A DNA stretch of 49,115 nt from Klebsormidium nitens (Eukaryota > Streptophyta > Klebsormidiophyceae > Klebsormidiales > Klebsormidiaceae). The notes below the pieces were generated by a model that made no database searches, was not told the origin of the DNA, and worked only from the letters and a program-made list of their open reading frames with translations. Position numbers and translations under genes: made by a program. The stretch spans positions 1-49,115 of the forward strand of contig DF237582.1 in assembly GCA_000708835.1 (NCBI GenBank), written 5' to 3'. Every line of letters starts with the position of its first letter. Positions within the stretch are counted from its first letter, which is position 1. Below, piece by piece: positions 21,576 to 31,694 of this stretch.

Positions 21576-21913
21576 ATAGGGTGGTCACATCTGAGGTCGC
21601 GACAATTACCCTCGGGGCCGGAATTCCGACCCTCGGGGTGGAAATTCCACCCTTGGGGCGGGATTTCCACCCTAAGGTTCGGGGTCGCAAAATTTCTAGG
21701 GTGGGGGCGACCGATCCCGGACCTCCGAAAAAGTTTCTAGGGTGGGTTTGCACAATATACCGTCACGACTCGAGACCGCACAAAGCGGAAAGTTCTAGCC
21801 GTCCGGTCGAGTGGCCCCAAATGCAAATATGACCAAAGTGGGTTTCTAGGGACGGTGCACACCCTTGGGGTCGGTGCGCCGGTTTTCCGAGGATACAAAT
21901 GTGACCACCCTAT
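21576..21913. mobile_element. MITE-like element, 338 bp, 15-bp perfect terminal inverted repeats
   Basis: ATAGGGTGGTCACAT at 21576-21590 is exactly inverted at 21899-21913. If the outer A is taken as flank, the element is bordered by a possible 3-bp direct repeat TCA, a size typical of PIF/Harbinger-type insertions (weak evidence). The interior is GC-rich with repeated TTTCTAGGGTGG-type units and short GGAATTCC/GGAAATTCC palindromes. There is no coding capacity. Confidence 0.6.
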
Positions 21914-22110
21914 CATTGCTGCAAGATTCCAGTGTGGAAACAGAAGTCGGGAGGGACAGGATGGCGGACTCCTTACAGGACCCCCCCTCAAGATTAAATC
22001 AACTCGATCGATGGTCAGAACTTGTAGAGCTGATCAACTCAGACCGTCGATCCGAGGGAGCATTTGCTTCCTTCCGAAAGCCCACGTACCGTTGTCCGTA
22101 CGTTCTCCGC

Positions 22111-22178
22111 CCTGGGCCTGGGCCTGGGCCTGGGCCTTGGCCCTGGCCCTGGGCCTTGGCCCTGGGCCTTGGGCCAGG
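22111..22178. repeat. TGGGCC/CCTGGG hexanucleotide microsatellite
   Basis: About 68 bases consist of GGGCCT and CCTTGG/CCCTGG variants in imperfect tandem. It lies in the PHO1 upstream or 5' leader region. Confidence 0.8.
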
Positions 22179-22410
22179 CTCCTCCGAGCCCGGCCAGGCC
22201 CGTGCTGAAAATGCAGAGCATGGGTGATTTGGGCATCATGGTGGCATTTTACAGTGACTACCTACTCAAGGGTACCTGTTTGAACTTCTGGTGGCAGCTT
22301 GCCCCCCATTCCCTCCCTGTGGCAGACGCACCATGTGCCCTTTGAGTCGGCATCATAGAGTGCTACCCTGCAACAGGAAGGTCCGGTGACGCTAGTGGGC
22401 TCCTGCAGCC

Positions 22411-25400
22411 ATGGTCAAGTTTGCCAAGCACTTGGAGCTGCAGCTGGTTCCGGAATGGAGGGACGCATATGTGAGTCAAGCAGCCAGGTGGCTAACATGC
22501 TTGCTTCCTCGCTTGACAGGGTCTTGTTGAACACCCTGGACATCCTCAGTCAGGGAGTTAGCATGGTGGGAGAGTGGACGGTGGTCACAAGTTGGCAAAT
22601 TCACAAGCTGAGCTTGGGCAACAACGTCCGAGATGCGGTGATGACATCGCGGCGTCCCTTCCTGTGTGTGCAGGTGAGCTACAAGAAGCTCAAGAAGGAC
22701 ATCAAGCGCATTCCCCCCGTCCGCCTGCGCACCTTCCGCGGCTCCAGTGGGGGCAGCGTTCACGGTGGTGGCGAGCAGGACCCCGATGCGGACGGCCAGA
22801 GGACGCCACGCCGCCGCAGCTCGGCATCGCTCAACACCCTCATCCGGCGCAGCAGGTCCCGTGCCCGCCTCCAGCCCGGCACCGACTACATCACCGTAAG
22901 TGCCACCACCAACAAGGGGGGCAGGCCTTCCGGCCGCATCTTCACAACTTGCTGCAGTGTGCAAGTTCTTTGCATGACCAATCACCTTGCCTGCCTATCG
23001 GCTTAAGTTGGACTGCAATTCTATCGCTATACGATGAGGGGCCAGGAGAGGCGGCATGAGAGGCAGGGTCCCACATTGCGATTGCAGACCAGGCTTGATG
23101 CCCCCTGTTGCCCTTTTGCGGTCGTGGCACGGCTCACTGTCATTGCCAGCCCATTTTCGTGGCTGCCAGGTGCGCACCGTGCGCGGCGACGCAGCGGACG
23201 GCAGTGCCGACACATACTACACGGACGTGCTGCCGCCCGTCAACGAGTCCCCCGAGGAGGTCACATTCTTTGCGCGCATGGACGCTCAGCTGAACAAGGT
23301 GCCAAGTCCATACAAACCCCCCCCTCCTTTCCTCCACAAAAGGCCCACCCACATTGCAGCAGGCCCAGTGCCCGTGGCGTCGTTAGGAGCAGTTCAGTGG
23401 CAAGTTGGGGCTGTTTGTCAGGGGCACACGGTTGAAAGCCAGGTTACTGAATGAGGCAGGGCCCCCATTTTTATAAGACCTGCCATCGCAAAAGGAGTCC
23501 CTCTGTCTGCCTCGATCGCTGCTGTTGCATTTGGCCTGGTGAGCGCGTTCTTTTGGCTGGACGGTTGAGCCCGGTGCGTGCCCCCAGGTGAACCTCTTCT
23601 ATGGCAAGAAGGAGCAGGAGTACAGTGCCCGCCTGCAGCACCTGGAGCGCCAGATCGCAGCGCTCAATGAGATGAAGAGCGTGAGGAACCTCCCCTGATT
23701 GAAGCTGCTCTTTCTGTCGATGCCGGAGGGATGAGGGATGTCAAGATTGGTGCCCCTTGAGGGGCAGCAGCTTGCCTGCTTCCTGTACTTGTCGTCCATT
23801 TTGAGAACAAGGACTGTCAAGGACTTACGTTCATGTGCCCAGTTCCTCTGCACTCGAGGATGATTGTCACGAAAGCGTTCTGCTTTGCCCACACGTTGAG
23901 AGGTAGAGTGTGCCTTGCATGCTTGGCTCTTCTGTGATTGTTCCTTTCCCCCGTTTCCCCTCTCTAGGCGCTGGCCAAGAAGCAGGAGCAAATGAACGCT
24001 GCCGCATCTTCCTCGCCTCGTTCTCCTGAAGGGCCCCAGTCCCCCCGTGCTGAGACCGCGCCAGCCGTTGCCAATGAGGCACTTCCCAGGGTGGCGCTGC
24101 AAGAATTGGCCAACGGAAGGGACGCCGACGGAGTGCAGAATGGCAGGCAGGGCGCAGACAGGAGGCGGGAAGCCAGTACGCCTGCGGGCCAGTCGGGGTA
24201 TCGAGATGGGGAGAACTGCCAGCGTGAGGTCAGTAGCAGGCGCTGATGGCTCGCGAACATGGTGGAGTAAGATCGGAGGCCCGGCTGCCATGTGGCTCTG
24301 CCCTATTGTTGCAGCCAGGAGCACACACAAGCATCGGGATGAACGTGGAGTGCCTGCGGAGTGCGCCCTAGCTATACTGACAATGGTCCCAGGACGGATG
24401 TTTTGACCAACTTCTCCTCAGGCATGGCTTCCCCAAACGAGTGCAGGTTGTCAGGCAAAGTGAGGCTGTATCCATCAAAAGGGTAGGTACAGATTTTCCA
24501 CCAAGTTCATCATCGTCCAGAAAATGCATTGGTGCCTGGATTAGTACGGCAAAGGTCAGCAGACAAATTGCCTCCCCTTTCATGCTTTTGCTTTGTTCGG
24601 AAGCATAGTGTGCATCTTTGTAGATTGTTGCTTACCTAGATTTTCTCCACCGGACCGCAGGCAATGGACGGCGAGACGACGATTCCTGACATCAGGAGCC
24701 TGCGCCTGGTCATCCCGGCGGCCACGCCTGTGCTGGCGCTTAACAAGATGTCGCGCGTATTGTGGAACGACATTGCGCGGTCCGGCACGCGTGCGGAGAG
24801 CGTCCTGGCGGAGCTGAGCGACGACGTGACGGAGGTCCTGAAGCAGAGCCGCAGCACCATCAAGAGGGCCGAGAAGCTGCTGCACAGCGCCACCGTCGAG
24901 TTCTACCGCGGCCTCGGCCTGCTCAAGAGCTTCAGGTACCAACATGCCAGCCGCATACTCTGGGCTCCGGCAACTAGTAGCAGAGCGGACTGCCGCTGTG
25001 CTTCGCCCGCCCAGGCCCCGCCCACCTTGAACCCCAAAGGTTACACACGGTCTCTACACTGTCATCCACTTTACCTACGCCATCGGCAGGTACGATATTT
25101 TCCTGAGAGGATGTGGCTCCGTGCGCCCTGGCCCTTGCTCTGAGGCCCTTGTTCGTTGTGCAGCTCGCTGAACACGGTGGCGTTCGGCAAGATCTTGAAG
25201 AAGCACGACAAGGTGGTGGGGTGGACCGCAGCGCGCCCGTACCTGGCTGCGGTGGAGCGCGCGCACTTCTGCGCGTCGCCGGCGGTGGTGCAGATGATGG
25301 CGGCCACGGAGGCGCTGTTCACCAAGCAGTTCGCGGGGGACAGCCACAAGCAGGCCATGCAGGTGCTGCGCCCCGTGCACCGCTCTGCCTCCCACCAGGT

Positions 25401-28400
25401 CACCTACGCGCTCGGTGAGGGCAGCCCCGCAAGCCGAGCCAGGGCGCCGAGCGGAGATGAGACAAACCAGTGGTTATGAATGCTGCTCGACTGTGCTTCA
25501 TAGCACTCACAACTTGTGTGTCTCTTGCCGCAGCTCGCTGATAGTCGCCGAGCCCTTCTCGCCCGCCGCCTGCTCCCCCTGGCTCTGCTGCCTGAGCAGG
25601 GGTCGACACCACTTCGTCCCCCCTCCCCTGCCTGCACTGACGCCCGCGGCTTTGCGTGCGCAGGCTTCTTCAGCGGCTGCATCCTGTCGCTGCTCATCAC
25701 TTTCATCGTGCTCATCTCCAACGCGGGCGGTTACGACCAGCGCGGCGGGGCCGACTACCTCCACTCAGTCTTCCCGGTCTTCACGTAAGATCGCGTATTG
25801 TCTCTCTGTTTGCAAGTAGCCTCTGCACATGGTGTGTGTGTTACGGCCGCCCTCCATTCTCTTGAATGCGTGTTTGCTGCCCACATGCAAGCCAGGGTCG
25901 AGCGTCTCTGCGCCCAGCCTGACAATTGCGTGTGCTGGCTCGCTTGGCCGTGCAGGGCGATGCTGCTGCTGCTGCTGCACATGTTCGTGTACGGCGGCAA
26001 CGTTTACTGCTGGCGCATCAAGCAGATCAACTACTCCTTCATCTTCGAGTTTCGCCCCGGCACTGAGCTGCGCGTCCGCGAGGTGAGACCTCCCTGCCCA
26101 AGTTCGAGGCTGGTGGCGGATTCCTGATGCGCATTTTTTGACCGTGCCAGGTTTAGAACAGGGTCCGAGGCCGGCGTTGGGCCCTCCGCCCGCGGAAGTC
26201 TGCCTCTTTCGCCGGCCCCTTCCTTCGTTCCTCTATGTGTTCCGCTGCCTCTGCTTGGCCGCGGCGCCTGCCGTTGCCCCGTCTGCTGCGTTCGCTGTGC
26301 TCGCGGGGTGAGCTGCGGGTGGTGGCGGTGCGTGGCAGGTGCTGCTGGCGGCGTCGCTGATGACCACGCTCACGCTGGGCGGCATGGTGCTCCACCTCGT
26401 GCTGCACACGGCGGACCCGCGCGTGCACGGCGGCGCTGGCGAGTACATCCCGCTCGCAGTGCTCCTGGTGAGGAGGAGGGTCCTGCCCGACAGGTGTTCG
26501 GTCCGGGCTGATCCGCTGTGCACTTTGAAAAAGGGCGGCACCTGCACACAGGTGCCTGCGTACATTTTGTCGAGGGCAACAGGGCGTCGTAGTCTGTATG
26601 AGCCGAAGGCTGTCGTTCTAGGGGCACAACCACCGGTGTCGTTCTGAGGCGTGCCAGTGTAACTGCTGCGAGGTCATGGGAAGGAATCGTAGAGTCATTT
26701 TCATGTGCTGGGTCGCAACCAGACGAGAGCAGGAAACCGGGGCAAAGCGTGCTGCCTTTCCGTTCGGAAGTTGATTGGCAAACAATTGCGACAAGGATAA
26801 CGCCTGGATCGAGAAGGGTCTGCTTTTGCTTCTGTTGCGAACTTCGTCGCATCCTGGTACGGCCGGTATGGACGGCCCGCCCTTCCTCACACTTTCAAAG
26901 CACCCTGCCGGGCCACACGCGTCCCCTCGACTGTGAGCACTCGCCTCTTTCGGAGCCCCGCCCTTCTGAACCCCGGTACGCTGGGCGCTGCTGTGCAGGT
27001 GTGGCTGGCGGTGTTTTTGTGCCCGCTGGATCTCTTCTGGCGGCCCAGCCGCATGTTCCTGCTGCGCATCCTGCGCCACCTGGCCCTCGCCCCGCTCTAC
27101 CGGGTCATGCTCGCCGACTTCTTCGTGGGCGACCAGCTCACCAGCCAGGTCGCGCAGCTGCCCCCCGCCCCTCCTGCCGGCATGCATTTTGACCCGCACA
27201 GTCGGCTGCAAGGCTCGAAGCAACGTTGTCCTGCTGGCCCTCGGTGGCCGAGGCTCAGCGGTGCTCACTCTGCTTTTGAAGCACTGTAGTTTTGTTAGGG
27301 GCCTCCCCGGGTTCGTTTCCAGGCTGGTGCTGCATCCCTGCTGCACTGGGTCCTGCTTCCGTGGCGTCTCTGTGGTGCGCTCCGGCTCACGTTCTGCGGC
27401 CTGGCGTGTGGCGCAGATTCCGTTCCTGCAGCAGCTGCAGTACTGCTGCTGCTACTACTTCGGCGGCCACTTCAAAAACCGCGACGGCGCCGCCTGCACC
27501 GGCAATGGCACGTACCGCAGCATGCTCTACGTGGTCGCAATCCTGCCCTACTGGTTCCGCTTCGCGCAGGTACGCCCCACCTCGATGGCCGCACTGCTCC
27601 CCCGTGGCCGGCCGGCTCTTCAAGGTCCGAGCTTCAAAGGTCTGCTAGCGTGCACGTATAAGGACCCTTTCCCGTTCCAGCAAGTCTGTCCGTTATCTGT
27701 TTCTCCTTTTCCGAAGAGGCCTGCAGCGATGACCTTGCGTTCCGTGAGCCGGCCTGTTTTCAGCAGGGCCAGCCCGCCTCCCTACCGTCATGGCCTCATG
27801 CATATCCGCAGCTGCACTTTCTTCCGTTCCTCTGCGGCACGCCTCCCTGACACCCCGTTGCGTGCGCGCGTGGCAGTGCTGGCGGCGCTTCTTCGAGGAG
27901 GGCCGCGAGCGCGTGCACGTGGCCAACGCGGGCAAGTACCTGAGCGCCATGCTGGCGGTCAGCTTCCGCCTCTGGTACCTCAACAGCGGCACCCGCGCGG
28001 GCCTCGTCCTGAGCATCATCGCCGCGGTGGTCGCGACCGCGTACCAGGCGTACTGGGACCTGGTCATGGACTGGGGCCTCCTGCGGCGGCACGCTCGCCA
28101 CCCCTGGCTGCGCGACCAGCTCGTGCTCAAACACAACAGCATCTACTACGCCGCCATGGTGAGGCGCGCGCTGCGACGACAGACCTATGACGCCCCACGA
28201 CGCCATTGGGCTGCCAGAGCGCGGGGCAGTCCACAAACTGGCCTTCACTGTAACTCACGGTCCTCTTGAATGACCTGAGGGACACCATTGACGACTCCGA
28301 AGCGATGACAGTCTGCTTCAAGGGATTGTGCGTTAGTGGGCCCGCTGGGTGGTTGACAGGACTGTTGGCAAGCCACGACCAGCTATTACGAGGCCGGCGT

Positions 28401-28991
28401 GCCGACTCTCTCCATGTCCTGCGACTTGGGCCCATCGTGTAGTGGAGGTAAATTCTGACACATACGTCTCCTGGCGCCGTGCCCGCGCGGACTGGCCCCC
28501 TCTCCGCGCTCAGCGTGGCGCGTGCTGGTGTGCGCAGGTGGCGGACGTGGTGCTGCGGCTGGCGTGGATCCAGTCCATCTCGCGCTTCCGCTTCGGGGGC
28601 CGGGTGCCGCCCAGCATCATGACGCTCATCGCGGCGTCGCTGGAGGTGCTGCGCAGAGGGCTCTGGAACTTCTTCCGGTGAGACCTCCCGCCCGGCTGCA
28701 ACTCCTGCTTAAGGGCTGCTAAGCAGCCGTGTGTGCTGCGTCCTTGTGATGGTCGGTGCTGCACAAAGCATGCCGTTTCTCAGCTAGCGGGTGTTGCGAC
28801 CTGAAGTGATGCACTTGCGCCGGGATGGCGCCCGAGACGCCTCATGCAGAGCAGTGGTGCGCGCATCGTGCTGAGCCAGCGGGGTGGGGCGGTGCAGGCT
28901 GGAGAACGAGCACCTGAACAACGTGGGCAAGTTCCGGGCGGTGCGCTCCATCCCGCTGCCGTTCAAGGACCTCGAGGGAGCAGAGGTGTAG
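22411..28991 (+). CDS. PHO1: PHO1-type SPX-EXS phosphate exporter, 16 exons
   Basis: Membrane protein of the PHO1/XPR1/SYG1 family that exports phosphate and senses inositol pyrophosphates through its SPX domain. Exons: 22411-22470, 22674-22895, 23170-23298, 23588-23680, 23968-24228, 24447-24482, 24661-24935, 25164-25414, 25664-25784, 25956-26082, 26339-26467, 26999-27148, 27417-27569, 27877-28158, 28538-28677, 28898-28991 (840 aa). The SPX domain starts [16 protein letters not shown], with YKKLKKDIK (23-31), and closes with [16 protein letters not shown] (360-375), the lysine cluster that binds the ligand. Two Ser/Arg- and Ala/Gly-rich loops interrupt it (about 37-90 and 168-267). Membrane segments lie near 444-465, 477-497, 526-548 and 561-580. 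The EXS part contains [30 protein letters not shown] and [12 protein letters not shown]. The 36-nt exon 6 is the least certain. The start context is CAGCCATGG. Confidence 0.93.
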
Positions 28992-30570
28992 CACAGCACG
29001 GCGCCGCAAGTCTCGAGAGTCCTGGCGGTGCAGAGCCGTGTGTTGTACATATGTAGGGTGGTGCCGGGCAGGCCAGCAGTGGCGGCCACGAGACAGCTTG
29101 ATGCTGGCGGTACTCGCGACGCTCTGCAGCCCGCTCTGAAGCTACGCATGCGTCAAAGGTAAGTTATGGCCGCAGATCAGTCCTAGAAGACTGCAGCTCA
29201 AAGAACGACAGTTTTGGTCGATTCCAAGATTCATAGTACTCGAAACCTTGATATCAAGGAAACCGGCGAGCCCAGATGGGTCGAGCGGTTCTGACTAGAG
29301 AAATAGAGGGTGACAAGTTGACTTCCTGCTACGTTCAAGCTTAGGAACGGCCAATCCTATAATTGCGACTGCATGCTTTTAATGACGTGTACACTTTTAA
29401 CTGACGAAACATATTTTAATTAGTTCAACAGCTTTTACGCTTACCTTTCGTGGAGGAGTAAATTCATGCAAGTGAATTCGTTTTTATGCATGTAATGAAG
29501 TTCGTTCATTGAGTCAGTGTATGGTGACGCCCCCGGGCCATGAATGATGCGCCGGCGCCTATCCGGTGGATTGCCTTGCATGTTTTGTGCGCACTAGGCT
29601 AGCTTAGGCCTGATCAATGGCTCACTGGTATGAAGAAAGGCATATGCATGCATGTGCATCGCTACCGTGTCCAGACGGTTTGCCATGCATTTTTGAACGT
29701 GTGCCTAGCTGCATGAAATTATCTAATTGAAGGTCTATGATCGATCAGGTTCTCCATGCTCAGTTCGGACCGTCCACGAATTAGACTAGTGACTAGCGCT
29801 GTACACTAAGCGGTACGATGTTCTCTTTTCAAACGCCGTAGCCACACGGGCCATAGGCTTCCATGGCATACATGGGAATCAATGTTTGAGTTCCGAGCGC
29901 CTAGCTTCCTTACCGAATCTGAGCCTGCGCTAAGCCTAGCTAATTTAGTCCAACCTAGCCTGTCAACAGCTTATCCATGTACATTGTGGAGACTATACTG
30001 CAACGCTACTTGGCGAAGCCTGACTGGTGGTTCGTTGAAACTAGGATTGGCACTAATTAGCGGGCACCGGTGATCTCGGTAGGGGTGTAGACCGCGGTTG
30101 GGTACGGAAGCGATTGCGGAGTACCAGTACATATGCACCATGCCGGCCATTAAAAAACCCCTGCCCCGTACTTCATAGCTTTGGGGATCTTTACATGTGG
30201 AGGGGAAAAAGGTACCGACATAATACACATGTAATGTACACTTGTCATGTGACGAGGGCAGAGACTTGGGTGCAGACAAACTTAAAATCGGAGTGAAACT
30301 GGCAGGGGTTTCACGCTCCGAGCTGGGCCAAGTGCGAGAGTACAATAGATCGTAGGGCCTATCTAAATCGGATCGAAGGTCACGCCTTTCACGCTCCGAG
30401 CAAGGGCAAATGCTAGCGCTGTCTCAATAATCGAAACCGGCTGGAGGTCGTCGAGCTTAACGGGCCAGGTCGAAACTAGATGCGGGTGCATACAACCTAT
30501 GTCACGGACCCTGAAAGCAGAAGGAAGAGGTTAGCGACTTCAACAAGAGCGTGGCCGGGCGAGCGGTTGT
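28992..30570. other. Intergenic spacer after PHO1
   Basis: The first few hundred bases are probably PHO1 3' UTR. The rest is AT-rich with RY palindromes (GCATGCATGTGCATC near 29646). The sequence TTTCACGCTCCGAG occurs twice, near 30309 and 30388, just before the LINE remnant. No gene was recognised. Confidence 0.55.
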
Positions 30571-31095
30571 TTAGGAAGGAGCACTTTTCATGCGAGCCTT
30601 GCGTGCAGATGCGGCTGAGAGAAGGAACGTTCGAACAAGCGAATCGAGCAACATGGCGGAGTCTTTGTGCCACGTGGCTTCACAACGACCAAGCAGATAG
30701 TCTAGTTGCAAGCGCGGAGGAGACAGAGCTATTTGTGCCCAGACGGATTGTTCAAGCGCGGCCTCAATATTCAACCACATGAGTCGACGGGAGAGTTCGT
30801 AAGCAGGGCAGACAAGCAGGAAGTGTTCTTCATCTTCAAAGCCGTGAAGAGTACACAAGGAGCAGGCTTTACGGGTTGCGGTGGCGGCTTGGTTAGCATC
30901 ACCGTGCTGGGTACGCGCATTGAGACCGAAACAGCGGGAACGCAAATAGAACTTGATCAAGGCAGATTTACGATCATCACAGAAAAGGTAACGTTCAGCA
31001 GAATAACAGTTCTTGAGTCGAAGATAACGATTGTAGAAGAACTTACGCGCGGCGCAAGTCGCGACTCGATAATCGATTCGACCCGCCCAGCTTAA
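30571..31095 (-). mobile_element. LINE (non-LTR retrotransposon) remnant: C-terminal zinc-binding part of reverse transcriptase ORF
   Basis: An uninterrupted minus-strand frame of 174 codons is bounded by TAA upstream and ends in a stop at 30571. It carries a CSLC...EEHFLLVC motif (C-x2-C-x9-H-x4-C), the zf-RVT knuckle found after the reverse transcriptase domain of plant and algal LINEs. Upstream residues (ALIKFYLRSRCFGLNARTQH) fit the same region. No reverse transcriptase catalytic motif (YxDD) or endonuclease is present, so this is a truncated fragment. It is oriented like the STK19 gene downstream. Confidence 0.65.
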
Positions 31096-31694
31096 TTAGC
31101 AATTCGGGCGCCGCATGGAATCCATCCGACATGCACTGCAGATTGAAAACTTGAAAGGCTATTCTCAGGGATATGGCAGTTTCAGCTATATCGAGTCTTC
31201 ACGTCAAGTGTATGATTTGCCTCAGCCATGGGTTCTTAAAGTGATAGCTAATGCATGTAAAATGCGGGTGAAAGTGTTAACGCGTACGTGCACAGTTTGC
31301 ACACGTACTGCCGTATATACCGCCAAACATAAGAAACGCGAAATTCAGTAAGTCTCGTGCCACGATGTAAGTAGTTAGGCCGAGCCTGCTTGTCACCCCG
31401 TGCCACCCTGATAATCTAAAAACTCATGTTACTCCCACGCAATCGAGTGTGGTTTGCAGTTGCATACAAGCCAAAGGGTTAGGATTCTATCCAGTGATGA
31501 TTCTTCAATCGCCCTTCCAAATTGGAGCAACTCAGTTGGCCCAATTGCAGAGTGTTAAACGATGAGGGCCCCACAGGCCCCCTCAGGCGGCTCGTCAAAC
31601 ACAAGGCCTTGTATCATATAGGTTACATAGAATGCTGATCGCACGCACCTCATCTGCCCCAGAGCTTCGATAGTCGGGTCAAGGACCGTCCAAA
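31096..31694. other. Spacer at the 3' side of STK19
   Basis: About 600 bases lie between the LINE remnant and the STK19 stop codon. They probably include the STK19 3' UTR. No reading frame or repeat was recognised. Confidence 0.5.

Larger units (their letters stand above)
21492..22410. promoter_or_regulatory. Divergent upstream region of the coiled-coil gene and PHO1
   Basis: This 919-bp spacer separates two genes read outward. It contains a 338-bp inverted-repeat element (21576-21913) and a GGGCCT/TGGGCC microsatellite (22111-22178) about 230 bases before the PHO1 start. No canonical P1BS phosphate-starvation motif (GNATATNC) was seen. Promoters are inferred from position only. Confidence 0.45.

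Noticed and set aside
22476-22985. 169-codon minus-strand frame over PHO1 exons 1-2
   Set aside because: The plus strand encodes a clear SPX domain with splice signals. The antisense frame ignores them.
23599-24330. 243-codon minus-strand frame
   Set aside because: Opposite PHO1 exons 4-5 and the introns between. No family resemblance.
27189-28190. Uninterrupted 333-codon plus-strand frame in the PHO1 region
   Set aside because: It reads through introns and out of the EXS frame. The true exons 27417-27569 and 27877-28158 lie in other phases.
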